Made by a program: the position numbers and the translations under genes. From Tetragonia tetragonoides (lineage: Eukaryota > Streptophyta > Magnoliopsida > Caryophyllales > Aizoaceae): a stretch of DNA of 64,000 nucleotides. The DNA is taken from contig CM076152.1 in the NCBI GenBank assembly GCA_038025085.1, positions 22,838,001 through 22,902,000 of the forward strand, read 5' to 3'. Under the pieces are notes generated by a model that was given only the letters and a program-made list of their open reading frames with translations, ran no database searches and was not told where the DNA came from. Shown in pieces: positions 25,726 to 37,466 of the stretch (positions within the stretch are counted from its first letter, which is position 1; each line of letters starts with the position of its first letter).

Positions 25726-25781
25726 GAGTGATTCAGGTTGAAACCCTTACGAGTGATTCGTGAGTTGTTCTTGAGTGATTC
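25726..25781 (+). repeat. Three direct GAGTGATTC repeats in the LTR leader
   Basis: GAGTGATTC occurs at 25726-25734, 25751-25759 and 25773-25781, downstream of the TATA box and so probably within the transcribed R/U5 leader. The set is conserved in all LTRs of the window, autonomous and non-autonomous. Its function is unknown; it could belong to an RNA packaging or dimerisation signal, but that is speculation. Confidence 0.55.
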
Positions 25782-25851
25782 TTGAACAAGATCCCTTTGT
25801 GTGATACTATCAAAGGTTAATTTCCGGTTTGTTACTTATTTCACATCAACT

Positions 25852-25863
25852 TGGTATCAGAGC
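25852..25863 (+). other. Primer binding site of element 2 (initiator tRNA-Met type)
   Basis: TGGTATCAGAGC starts three bases after the 5' LTR. It is the standard plant initiator tRNA-Met primer site used by many plant LTR retrotransposons. Confidence 0.88.
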
Positions 25864-26011
25864 TAAAGGTTTGAGCTTTCTTAAGTTTAAACAACACGGT
25901 CCTGAGCATAAACACGACACCATAGCGAGCTTTAGAGAAAGATTCTTGCAAGATCCGCTCTTTGTTCAAGAAGACAGCCAAGAAACCCCCAAGAAACCTA
26001 CAACCGAAGCT

Positions 26012-27589
26012 ATGGGTGACCCCACCAAACTAGCAAAGTTGTTAACAGTCATGGAGGATCTTAGGACGTCTTTTAAATCTCAAGAAGAGCGGATGGCTGC
26101 TATGGAAAGAAGAAACCAAGAAGATAGGGAAAACATGGAGACAAGGATGCGCGGATTTCACTGGAGAAACCACAACCGTGACCCCAACTTCAATGAGGAG
26201 TTTGAAGACACAAGTGGGACTAGCACCAATGACGCTCCTAAACCACGACACCCCTATGATGATGATAGGAACTTGAAAGTCGAACTCCCTAAATATGACG
26301 GTTCCTACGATCCAGAGGCCTTTCTTGATTGGCTTAGAACTATGGAGAGAGTCTTTGAATACAAGGAGTATGATGAGCGGCGAAGATGCAAGTTAGCCAC
26401 GCTTAAACTCACCAAGCATGCTTCTTTTTGGTATGAAAAACTAAAGGCTCGACGCAAGAAGGACGGGAAAGCAAAGATTGAGACTTGGGACAAACTCAAG
26501 AAATATTTAAAGAAACGATTTTTGCCTAAAGAGTTTGAGCAAGCACAGTTCTTGAAACTCACGTCCTTAAGCCAAGAAACCTCAAGTGTACAAGACTACC
26601 TCCAAAAGTTTGAAAACGCGCACATGATGTGTGATCTCGTGGAGAAGGAGGAGTTAAAGATTGCAAGATTCATCAGAGGACTAAACTCAACTCTAAGGCA
26701 CAAGGTGGAGCTTGTTCCTTTCATATCCTTTGAGTATGTATGCAAGATAGCTCTCAAGATTGAGAGGCAAGAGAGGGAGCAACAGTTAGTGCACCTACGA
26801 GCACAACAAGCATACCAACAAGCGCTTCAACGTCGAAATCATAAGTTGGAGTACATGAATGGGTTCATAATAAATGATCAACCAATGAATGAAGATAGGC
26901 TCTTTGTTGTGGATACATTCAAAGGAAAACCAGATCTTGATGATTACTTTAAAGATATTGTTCCTATGGAAGATTCATAAGAAAAGACCAATAACATTGA
27001 CCCCCTTATTGTTGTTCAAGTTAATAATTCAAGCCTACCAACTGTGGTTGATGAGTTTATCGAAGAAATATTCATTGAACCAGAAAATATTGGTGATTTC
27101 CTTGAAGATCTTGATTACATTGATGACATGCAAGAGGAATCCGAGATGGAGTTGGAACTTCTTGAATCTAGCTTTGATCAAGAACAAGAAAGAGATGTCC
27201 ATCAAGAAGACAGCAGCAAGGCTCTTAACCTTGTGGGTTCATTGGAAATTTGTAAAGAAAATTTGATGAATATACAGGTTCAGGAGAAGATTACTACATA
27301 CGAAGAATTGAGGACAATTCTTTTTGAAGAAAGGGAGATTGATGCGGGAGCAAGTGTACAAAGTAAACAAAACAACCAAGGAACTAGCAAGCGAACATCC
27401 ATTCTTGTTTACATCGAGTTTCTTTGGTGGTTATGCATTAAATTGGCTCCTATAAAGATAATTACACGGTGTTTTCACACAAGGTCGGGATTAAAGCTCT
27501 TATTATATGATCTCATTCGTTATAAGGATTCCCGTAATTTTGACAGCTTCTACACTGGTTCGTATTTTGATCATAACTCACTCATATGA
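26012..27589 (+). pseudogene. gag: Gag of gag-only element 2, one premature stop
   Basis: The frame starts at the first ATG after the PBS. It encodes the coiled-coil-like N terminus, then the Gag domain (AFLDWL, ASFWYEKL, RFLPKEFEQ). It is cut by TAA at 26978-26980, where the sister elements have a CAA or TTA codon in the same frame. Beyond the stop the frame stays open to TGA 27587-27589, through the acidic tail and into the 3' LTR for about 82 residues. The sisters have a sense codon at that final TGA and read further. There is no zinc knuckle. A single C-to-T change relative to the copy at 55831 explains the break. Confidence 0.85.
27326..27338 (+). other. Polypurine tract of element 2
   Basis: GAAGAAAGGGAGA lies one base before the 3' LTR. 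It is identical to the PPT of elements 1 and 5. Confidence 0.8.
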
Positions 27590-28169
27590 CATGGGATCGT
27601 GGTGATTCAAAGTTCTGTAGAAATCTGGAAACGACATCTAAAACTCCCATGCTTTGAGTTTTTCCATATTCAGAACGTAGCGGAGTTAAAAAGGCAATTG
27701 AAGTTACAAAGACAAACTGTTCCAGCGGTTTTAGCCTTGGGCGCCAAGTAATTAGCTTTTTGAGGTTGATTTCGTTTGCCTATTTCCTTAATTAGTTAGA
27801 ATATGTTTAGGAAAGTAGTATTCTGATTATTAGTAGCATTAGGAGTCCATTAGGAATTAGAAAAGCTGTTAGTTAGTCCGTTTTACAATTGTAGTCAGTT
27901 TCGTAGTTAGTTTCCTATTCGGACTAGGATTAGGATTCCGAATAGCTTTAGATTTTCTTTGTCTATAAATAGGGGAGAGCTTTGCTATTGTAAACTCGTG
28001 CTTTGGTGATTAATAATTGAATACATGAGTATTTACCCCTCAAACTGAGTGATTCAGGTTGAAACCCTTACGAGTGATTCGTGAGTTGTTCTTGAGTGAT
28101 TCTTGAACAAGATCCCTTTGTGTGATACTATCAAAGGTTAATTTCCGGTTTGTTACTTATTTCACATCA
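27340..28169 (+). repeat. 3' LTR of gag-only element 2
   Basis: This 830-bp LTR has a TATA box at 27964-27971. It differs from the 5' LTR at about 13 sites. The gag frame ends within it. Confidence 0.94.
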
Positions 28170-31100
28170 GTTTGTACTTGTAAACATTCTTGGTGTAGTT
28201 TCTCACTCAAATGAATGCAAACAAAGCATTTGGGTGCTTTCTCTTAATATATAACACGAAAGAACTCAATCTCTTCCACCGTAGATGTAAGAGCTGTTAA
28301 AACGCGTAAATGCATTCAAAAGGTGCAGTTAAAGCTTGTTTGTACTTGTAAACATCCTTGGTGTAGTTTCTCACTCATATGAATGCAAACAAAGCATTTG
28401 GGTGCTTTCTCTTAATATACAACACAAAAGACCTCAATCTCTTTAACCCTAATCCTAAGAGTTGTTAAAACGCGTAAATACATTCAAAAGCTTGAGTTGA
28501 AGCTTGTTTGTACTTGTAAACATCCTTGCTTAAGTTTTTCACTCAAATGAATGCAAACAAAGCATTTGGGTGCTTTCTCTTAATATAAAACACAAAAGAA
28601 CTCAATATTTTTCACCCTAGTCATATGAGATTTTAAAACGTGTAAATGCATTCAAAAGGTGGAGTTAAAGCTTGTTTGTACTTGTAAACATCCTTGGTGT
28701 AGTTTCTCACTCAAATGAATGCAAACAAAGCATTTGGGTGCTTTCTCTTAATATACAACACAGAAGAAGTCAATCTCTTTCACCCTACTCATATGAGCTT
28801 TTAAAACGCGTAAATACATTCAAAAGCTTGAGTTGAAGCTTGTTTGTACTTGTAAACATCCTTGGTGTAGTTTCTCACTCCAATGAATGCAAACAAAGCT
28901 TTTGGGTGCTTTCTCTGAAAATACAACACAAAAGAACTCAATCTCATTCACCCTAGTCGTAAGAGCTGTTAAAACGCGTAAATGCATTCAAAAGGTGGAG
29001 TTAAAGCTTGTCTGTACTTGTAAACATCCTTGGTGCAGTTTCTCACTCAAATGAATGCAAACAAAACATTTGGGTGCGTTCTCTTAATATACAACACAAA
29101 AGACCTCAATCTTTTTCACCCTAGTCATATGAGCTTTTAAAACGTGTAACTGCATTCAAAAGCTTGAGTTGAAGCTTGTTTGTACTTGTAAACATTCTTG
29201 GTGTAGTTTCTCCCTGAAATGAATGCAAACAAAGCTTTTGGTTGCTTTCTCTTAAAATACAACACAAAAGAACTCAATCTTTTTCACCCTAGTCGTATGA
29301 GGTTTTAAAACGCGTAAATGCTTTCAAAAGCTTGAATTGAAGCTTGTTTGTCCTTGTAAACATTTTTGGTGTAGTTTCTCACTCAAATGAATGCAAACAA
29401 AGCATTTGTGTGATTTCTCTTAATATACAACACAAAAGAACTCAATCTCTTTCACCCTAGTTGTAAGAGCTGTTAAAATGCGTAAATGCATTCAAAAGGT
29501 TGAGTTAAAGCTTGTTTGTACTTGCAAACATCCTTGGTGTAGTTTCTCCCTCAAATGAATGCAAACAAAGCATTTGGGTGCTTTCTCTTAATATACAACA
29601 CAAAAGAACTCAATCTCTTTCACCCTAGATGTAAGAGCTGTTAAAACGCGTAAATGCATTCAAAAGGTGGAGTTCAAGCTTGTTTGTACTTGTAAACATC
29701 CTTTTTGTAGTTTCTCACTCAAATGAATGCATACAAAGCATTTGGGTGCTTTCTCTTAATATACAACACAAAAGAACTCAATCTCTTTCACCCTTTTCGT
29801 ATGAGCTTTTAAAACGCGTAAATGCATTCGAAAGCTTGAGTTGAAGCCTGTTTGTAGTTGTAAACATCCTTGCTGTAGTTTCTCACTCAAATTAATGCAA
29901 AGAACGCATTTGGCTGCTTTCTCTAAATTTACAACACAAAAGACCTCAACTCTTTCACCCTAGTCGTAAGAGCTGTTAAAACGCGTAAATACATTCAAAA
30001 TTTTGAGTTGAAGGTTGTTTGTACTTGTAAACATCCTTGGTGTAGTTTCTCTTTCAAATAAATGCAAACAAAGCATTTGGGTGCGTTCTCTTAATATACA
30101 ACACAGAAGAACTCAATCTCTTTCACCCTAGTCGTATGAGGTTTTAAAACGCGTATATGCATTCAAAAGGTGGAGTTAAAGCTTGTTCGTGCTTCTAAAC
30201 ATCCTTGGTGTAGTTTCTCACTCCAATGAACGCAAGCAAAGCTTTTGGGTGCTTTCTCTGAAAATACATCACAAAAGAACTCAATCTCTTTCACCCTAGT
30301 TGTAAGAGCTGTTAAAACGCGTAAGTGCATTCAAAAGGTGGAGTTAAAGCTTGTTTGTACTTGTAAACATCCTTGGTGTAGTATCTCACTCAAATGAATG
30401 CCAACAAAGCATTTGGGTGCTTTCTCTTTATATACAACACAAAAGACCTCAATCTCTTTCACCTTAGTCATATGAGCTTTTAAAACGCTTAAATGCATTC
30501 AAAAGCTTGAGTTGAAGCCTGTTTGTAGTTGTAAAGATCCTTGGGGTAGTTTCACACTCAAATGAATGTAAATAAAGCATTTGCGAGCTTTTTCTTAATA
30601 TACAACACAAAAGAACTCAATCTCTTTTCGCCTAGTCGTAAGAGCTGTTAAAACGCGTAAATGCATTCAAAAGCTTGAGTTGAAACTTGTTTGTAGTTGT
30701 AAACATCCTTGGTGTAGTTTCTCACTCAAATGAATGCAAACACTGCTTTTGGGTGACTGAGTTCGTTTGTGTTGTATTTTCAGAGAAAGCACCCAAAAGC
30801 TTTGTTTGCATTCATTGGAGTGAGAAACTAGCTCATATGACTAGGGTGAAAAAGATTGAGTTCTTTTGTTTTTTATTTTAATAGAAAGCAACCAAAAGCT
30901 TTGTTTGCATTCATTTCAGTGAGAAACTACACCAAGAATGTTTACAAGTACAAACAAGCTTCAACTCAAGCTTTTGAATGCATTTACGCGTTTTAAAAGC
31001 TCGTACGAGTAGGGTGAAAGAGATTTGAGTTCTTTTTTTTTTTTTATATCAAGAGAAAGCACCCAAATGCTTTGCTTGCATTCATTTGAGTGAGAAACTA

Positions 31101-34100
31101 CACCAAGGATGTTTACAAGTACAAACAAGCTTTAACTCCACCTTTTGAATGCATTTACGCGTTTTAACAGCACTTACATCTAGGGTGAAAGAGATTGAAT
31201 TCTTTTGTGTTGTATATAAAGAGAAAGCACCCAAATGCTTTATTTGCATTCATTTGATTGTGAATACATTCAAAATTTTGAAATGAAGCTTGTTTCTACT
31301 TGTAAATATTCTTGGTGTAGTTTCTCACTCAAATGAATGCAAACAAAGCTTTTGGGTGCTTTCTCTGAAAATACAACACAAAAGAACTCAATCTCTTTCA
31401 CCCTAGTCGTAAGAGGTTTTAAAACGCGTATATGCATTCAAAAGCTTAAGTTGAAGCTTGTTGGTACTTTTAAACATCTTTGGTGTAGTTTCTCACTCAA
31501 ATGAATGCAAACAAAGCTTTTGGTTGCTTTCTCTTTATATACAACACAAAAGAACTCAATCTCTTTCACCCTAGTTGTAAGAGCTGTTAAAATGCGTAAA
31601 TGCATTCAAAAGGTGGAGTTAAAGCTTGTTTGTAGTTGTAAACATCCTTGGTGTAGTTTCTCACTCAAATGAATGCAAACAAAGCATTTGGGTGCTTTCT
31701 CTTAATATAAAACACAAAAGACCTCAAGCACTTTCACCCTAGTCGTAAGAGCTGTTAAAACGCGTAAATACATTCAAAGGCTTGAGTTGAAGCTTTTTTG
31801 TTCTTGTAAATATCCTTGGTGTAGTTTCTCACTTAAATGAATGCAAACAAAGCATTTGGGTGCTTTCTCTTAATATACAACACAAAAGAACTCAATCTCT
31901 TTCACCCTAGTCGTATGAGGTTTTAAAACGCGTATATGCTATCAAAAGCCTGAGTTAAAGCTTGTTTGTACTTGTAAACATTGTTGATGTAGTTTCTCAC
32001 TGAAATGAATGCAAACAAAGCATTTGGGTGCTTTCTCTTAATATACAACACAAAAGAAGTCAATCTCTTTCACCCTAGTCGTATGCATTCAAAAGCTTGA
32101 GTTAAACCTTGTTTGTACTTGTAAACAAACTTGGTGTAGTTTCTCTCTTCAAATGAATGCATACAAAGCATTTGGGTGCTTTCTCTTAATATACAACACA
32201 AAATAACTCAATCTCTTTCACCCTTTTCGTATGAGCTTTTAAAACGCGTAAATGCATTCAAAACCTTGAGTTGAAGCCTGTTTGTAGTTGTAAAAATCCT
32301 TGGTGTAGTTTCACACTCAAATGAATTTAAACAAAGCATTTGCGAGCTTTTTCTTAATATACTACACAAAAGAACTCAATCTCTTTTCGCCTAGTCGTAA
32401 GAGCTGTTAAAACGCGTAAATGCATTCAAAAGCTTGAGTTGAAACTTGTTTGAACTTGTAAACATCCTTGGTGTAGTTTCTCACTCAAATTAATGCAAAG
32501 AAAGCATTTGGGTGCTTTCTCTTAATATACAACACAAAAGACCTCAACTCTTTCACCCTAGTCGAAACAGGTGTTAAAACGCGTAAATACATTCAAAATT
32601 TTGAGTTGAAGCTTGTTTGTACTTGTAAACATCCTTGGTGTAGTTTCTCACTCAAATAAATGCAAACAAAGCAATTGGGTGCTTTCTCTTAATATACAAC
32701 AGAAAAGAACTCAATCTGTTTCACCCTAGTCGTATGAGGTTTTAAAACGCGTAAATGCTTTCAAAAGCTTGAGTTGAAGCTTGTTTGTACTTATAAACAT
32801 CCTTGGTGTAGTTTCTCCCTCAAATGAATGCAAACAAAGCATTTGGGTGCTTTCTCTTAATATACAACACAAAAGAACTCAATCTCTTTCACCCTAGATG
32901 TAAGAGCTGTTAAAACGCGTAAATGCATTCAAAAGGTGGAGTTAAAGCTTGTTTGGGCTTGCAAACATCCTTGGTGTAGTTTCTCACTCAAATGAATGCA
33001 AACAAAGCATTTCGGTGCTTTCTCTTTATATACCACACAAAAGAACTCAATTACTTTCACCCTAGTCATTAGAGCTGTTAAAATGCGTAAATGCATTCAA
33101 AAGCTTGAATTAAAACTTGTTTGTACTTGCAAACATCCTTGGTGTAGTTTCTCCCTCAAATGAATGCAAGCAAAGCATTTGGGTGCTTTCTCTTAATATA
33201 CAACACAAAAGAACTCAATCTCTTTCACCCTACATGTAAGAGCTGTTAAAACGCGTAAATGCATTCAAAAGGTAGAGTTAAAGCTTGTTTGTACTTGTAA
33301 ACATCCTTGGTGTAGTTTCTCACTCAAATGAATGCAAACAAAGCATTTGGGTGCTTTCTCTTAATATACAACACAAAAGACCTCAATCTCTTTCACACTA
33401 ATCGTAAGAGCTGTTAAAACGCGTAAATACATTCTAAAGCTTGAGTTGAACCTTGTTTGTACCTGTAAACATCCTTGGTTATGTTTCTCACTCAAATGAA
33501 TGCAAACAAACCTTTTGGTTGCTTTGTATGCATTCATTTGAGTGAGAAACTACACCAGGATGTTTACAAGTACAAACGAGCTTCAACTCAAGCTTTTGAA
33601 TGCATTTACGCGTTTTAAAAGCTCATATGACTAGGGTGAAAAAGATTGAGTTCTTTTGTGTTGTATTTTAAGAGAAAGCAACCAAAAGCTTTGTTTGCAT
33701 TCATTTCAGTGAGAAACTACACCAAGAATGTTTACAAGTACAAACAAGCTTCAACTCAAGCTTTTGAATGCATTTACGCGTTTTAAAAGCTCATATGACT
33801 AGGGTGAAAGAGATTGAGGTCTTTTGTGTTGTATATTAAGACAAAGCACCCAAATGCTTTGTTTGCATTCATTTGAGTGAGAAACTACACCAAGGATGTT
33901 TACAAGTACAAACAAGCTTTAACTCCACCTTTTGATTGCATTTACGCGTTTTAACAGCTCTTACGACTAGTGTGAAAGAGATTGAGTTCTTTTGTGTTTG
34001 ATTTTCAGAGAAAGAACCCAAAAGCTTTGTTTGCATTCATTGGAGTGAGAAACTACACCAAGGATGTTTACAAGTACAAACAAGCTCCAACTCAAGCTTT

Positions 34101-34850
34101 TGAATGTATTTACGCGTTTTAAAAGCTCATATGACTAGGGTGAAAGAGATTGAGGTCTTTTGTGTTGTATATTAAGAGAAAGCACCCAAATGCTTTTTTT
34201 GCATTCATTTGAGTGAGAAACTACACCAAGGATGTTTACAAGTACAAACAAGCTTTAACTCCACCTTTTGAATGCATTTACGCGTTTTAACAACTCTTAC
34301 GACTAGGGTAAAAGAGAATGAGTTCTTTTGTGTTGTATTTTCAGAGAAAGCACACAAAAGCTTTGTTTGCATTCATTCGAGTGAGAAACTACACCAAGGA
34401 TGTTTACAAGTACAAACAAGCTTCAACTCAAAATTTTGAATGTATTTACGCGTATTAAAAGCTCATATGACTAGGGTGAAAGAGATTGAGGTCTTTTGTG
34501 TTGTATATTAAGAGAAAGCACCCAAATGCTTTGTTTGCATTCATTTGAGTGAGAAACTACACGAAGGATGTTTACAAGTACAAACAAGCTTTAACTCCAC
34601 CTTTTGAATGCATTTACGCGTTTTAACAGCTCTTACATCTAGGGTGAAAGAGATTGAGGTCTTTTGTGTTTTATATTAAGAGAAATCACACAAATGCTTT
34701 GTTTGCATTCATTTGAGTGAGAAACTACACAAAGAATATTTACAAGTACAAACAAGCTTCGACTCAAGCTTTTGAATGCATTTACGCGTTTTAAAAGGTG
34801 GAGTTAAAGCTTTTTCGTACTTGTAAACATCCTTGGTGTAGTTTCTCACT
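28170..34850. repeat. 168-bp satellite array, heterogeneous block C
   Basis: Approximate orientation blocks are R 28170-30755, F 30757-31258, R 31258-33518, F 33520-34795, and a short R stub 34795-34850 that leads into the first HOR junction. The part from 33520 onward increasingly resembles HOR monomers, for example GAAAAAGATTGAG with AGAGAAAGCAACC, so it is probably the ragged edge of the homogenised domain. No gene is visible. Confidence 0.93.
30826..32290 (+). repeat. Ancient direct duplication block, right copy
   Basis: It shares with 6346-7940 the out-of-phase fusion GAGAAACTAGCTCATATG, the GATTGTGAATACATTC switch near 31258, and the diagnostic monomers CTCAAGCACTTTCACC and TATGCTATC. 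One monomer before the switch is missing and one after it is rearranged. A T run of about 18 bases interrupts a monomer near 31031-31048. Confidence 0.7.
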
Positions 34851-37466
34851 CAAGCTTCAACTCAACCATTTGAATGCATTTACGCGTTTTAAAAGCTCAT
34901 ATGACAAGGGTAAAAAAGATTGAGTTCTTTTGTGTTGTATTTTAAGAGAAAGCAACCAAAAGCTTTGTTTGCATTCATTTCAGTGAGAAACTGCACCAAG
35001 AATGTTTACAAGTACAAACAAGCTTCAAGTCAAGCTTTTGAATGCATTTACGCGTTTTAAAAGCTCATATGACTAGGGTGAAAAAGATTGAGTTCTTTTG
35101 TGTTGTATGTTAAGAGAATGCACCCAAATGATTTGTTTGCATTCATTTGAGTGAGAAACTACACCAAGGATGTTTACAAGTACAAACAAGCTTCAACTCA
35201 AGCTTTTTAATGCATTTACGCGTTTTAAAAGCTCATATGACAAGGGTGAAAAAGATTGAGTTCTTTTGTGTTGTATTTTAAGAGAAAGCAACCAAAAGCT
35301 TTGTTTGCATTCTTTTCAGTGAGAAACTACACCAAGAATGTTTACAAGTACAAACAAGCTTCAACTCAAGCTTTTGAATGCATTTACGCGTTTTAAAAGC
35401 TCATATGACTAGGGTGAAAGAGATTGAGGTCTTTTGTGTTGTATATTAAGAGAAAGCACCAAAATGCTTTGTTTGCATTCATTTGAGTGAGAAACGACAC
35501 CAAGGATGTTTACAAGTACAAACAAGCTTCAACTCAAGCTTTTGAATGCATTTACGCGTTTTAAAAGCTCATATGACTTGGGTGAAAAAGATTGAGTTCT
35601 TTTGTGTTGTATATTAAGCGAAAGTACCCAAATGCTTTGATTCCATTCATTTGAGTTAGAAACTTAACCAAGGATGTTTACAAGTACAAACGAGCTTCAA
35701 CTCAAGCTTTTGAAAGCATTTACGCGTTTTAAAACCTCAGACGACTAGGGTGAAAGAGATTGAGGTCTTTTGTGTTGTATATTAAGAAAAAGCACCCAAA
35801 TGCTTTGTTTGCATTCATTTGAGTGAGAAACTACACCAAGGATGTTTACAACTACAAACAAGCATTAGCTCCACCTTTTGAATACATTTACGCGTTTTAA
35901 CAGCTCTTACGACTACGGTGAAAGAGATTGAGTTCTTTTGTGTTGTATATTAAGGGAAAGCACCCAAATGCTTTGTTTGCATTCACTTGAGTGAGAAACT
36001 ACACCAAGGATGTTTACAAGCACAAACAAGCTTTAACTCCACCTTTTGAATGCATTTACGCATTTTAACAGCTCTTACAACTAGGGTGAAAGAGATTGAG
36101 TTCTTTTGTGTTGTATATTAAGAGAAAGCACCCAAATGCTTTGTTAGCATTCATTTGAGGGAGAAACTTCACCAAGGATGTTTACAAGTACAAACAAGCT
36201 TCAACTCAAGCTTTTGAAAGCATTTACGCGTTTTAAAACCTAAGACGACTAGGGTGAAAGAGATTGAGTTCTTTTGTGTTGTATATTATGAGAAAGCAGC
36301 CAAATGCTTTGTTTGCATTCATTTGAGTGAGAAACTACACCGAGGTTGTTTACAAGTACAAACAAGCTCCAACTCAAGCTTTTGAATGTATTTACGCGTT
36401 TTAAAAGCTCATATGACTAGGGTGAAAGAGATTGAGGTCTTTTGTGTTGTATATTAAGAGAAAGCACCCAAATGCTTTGTTTGCATTCATTTGAGTGAGA
36501 AACTACACCAAGGATGTGTACAAGTACAAACAAGCTTTAACTCCACCATTTGAATGTATATACGCGTTTTAACAGCTCTTACATCTAGGGTGAAAGAGAC
36601 TGAGTTCTTCTGTGTTGTATATTAAGAGAAAGCACCCAAATACTTTATTTGCATTCATTTGATTGTTTGTACTTGTAAATTCAAAAGGTCAATGCAAACA
36701 AAATTAAGAAACTGTTTAAAACGCGTATATGCATTCAAAAGCTTAAGTTGAAGCTTTTTGGTACTTGTAAACATCTTTGGTGTAGTTTCTCACTCAAATG
36801 AATGCAAAGAAAACATTTGGGTGCGTTCTCTTAATATACAACACAAAAGAACTCAATCTCTTTCACCCTTGTCGTATGAGCTTTTAAAACGCTTAAATGC
36901 ATTCAAAAGCTTGATTTCAAGCTTGATTGTAGTTGTAAACATCCTTGGGGTAGTTTCACACTCAAATGAATGTAAACAAAGCATTTGCGAGCTATTTCTT
37001 AATATACAACACAAAAGAACTCAATCTCTTTTCGCCTAGTCGTAAGAGCTGTTAAAACGCGTAAATGCATTCAAAAGCTTGAGTTGAAACTTGTTTGTAC
37101 TTGTAAACATCCTTGGTGTAGTTTCTCACTCAAAAGAATGCAAACAAACCATTTGGGTGATTTCTCTTAATATACAACACAAAAGAACTCAATCTCTTTC
37201 ACCCTAGTTGTAAGAGCTGTTAAAATGCGTAAATGCCTTCAAAAGGTGGAGTTGAACCTTGTTTGTACTTGTAAACATCCTTGGTGTAGTTTCTCACTCA
37301 AATGAATGCAAACAAAGCATTTGGGTGCTCTCTCTTAATATACAACACAAAAGAACTCAATCTCTTTCACCCTAATCGTAAGAGCTGTTAAAACGCGTAA
37401 CTGCATTCAAAAGGTGGAGTTAAAGCTTTTTCGTACTTGTAAACATCCTTGGTGTAGTTTCTCACT
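34851..37466. repeat. HOR unit U1 (2616 bp, longest class)
   Basis: The unit is measured from the R-to-F junction (CTCACTCAAG then TTCAACTCAACC) to the next one. F monomers occupy 34851-36660. The F-to-R junction CATTTGATTG lies at 36661, followed by R monomers. It contains all monomers seen in the longest class, including the one with AGAAAGCACCAAAATGC near 35455 that U2, U3 and U4 lack or have fused. Confidence 0.88.

Larger units (their letters stand above)
25019..25848 (+). repeat. 5' LTR of gag-only element 2
   Basis: This 830-bp LTR has TGATGCGGGAGC...CACATCA ends. It contains the TATA box at 25643-25650 and three direct GAGTGATTC repeats at 25726-25781. Fusion of satellite to the LTR creates a spurious ORF from 24987. 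Confidence 0.94.
25019..28169 (+). mobile_element. Non-autonomous CRM-type LTR retrotransposon, gag broken by one stop
   Basis: This complete 3151-bp element has two 830-bp LTRs and a perfect TSD, GTTTG at 25014-25018 and 28170-28174. It has the same plan as the elements at 14015 and 54840: PBS, gag-like ORF with acidic tail, PPT, no pol. It sits in R-oriented satellite immediately after AAGCTT. Its LTRs differ at about 13 positions (1.6 percent), so it is the oldest of the four complete insertions by this measure. Parts of its LTR, such as the GTTCCAGCGGTTTTAGCC stretch, are closer to the autonomous LTR than those of the other two gag-only elements. Confidence 0.93.

Noticed and set aside
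25829..26011. Upstream extension of gag by 61 codons to a TTG start
   Set aside because: The extension starts in the LTR end and covers the PBS, and has no ATG. The first ATG after the PBS (26012; also 55831, 16170 and 52709 in the other copies) is the more plausible start.
31031..31048. T run of about 18 bases as an RNA polymerase III terminator
   Set aside because: No tRNA, 5S or other Pol III gene lies upstream. It looks like slippage inside a satellite monomer.
36755..37039. Recurrent 94-residue open frames (36755, 39203, 41650, 47042, 58463, 61080, 63698 and minus-strand relatives at 9655, 10500, 12181)
   Set aside because: They are translations of the variant satellite dimer. They recur because the repeat recurs, start at non-ATG codons (TTG), show no domain, and the same DNA is open in several frames.
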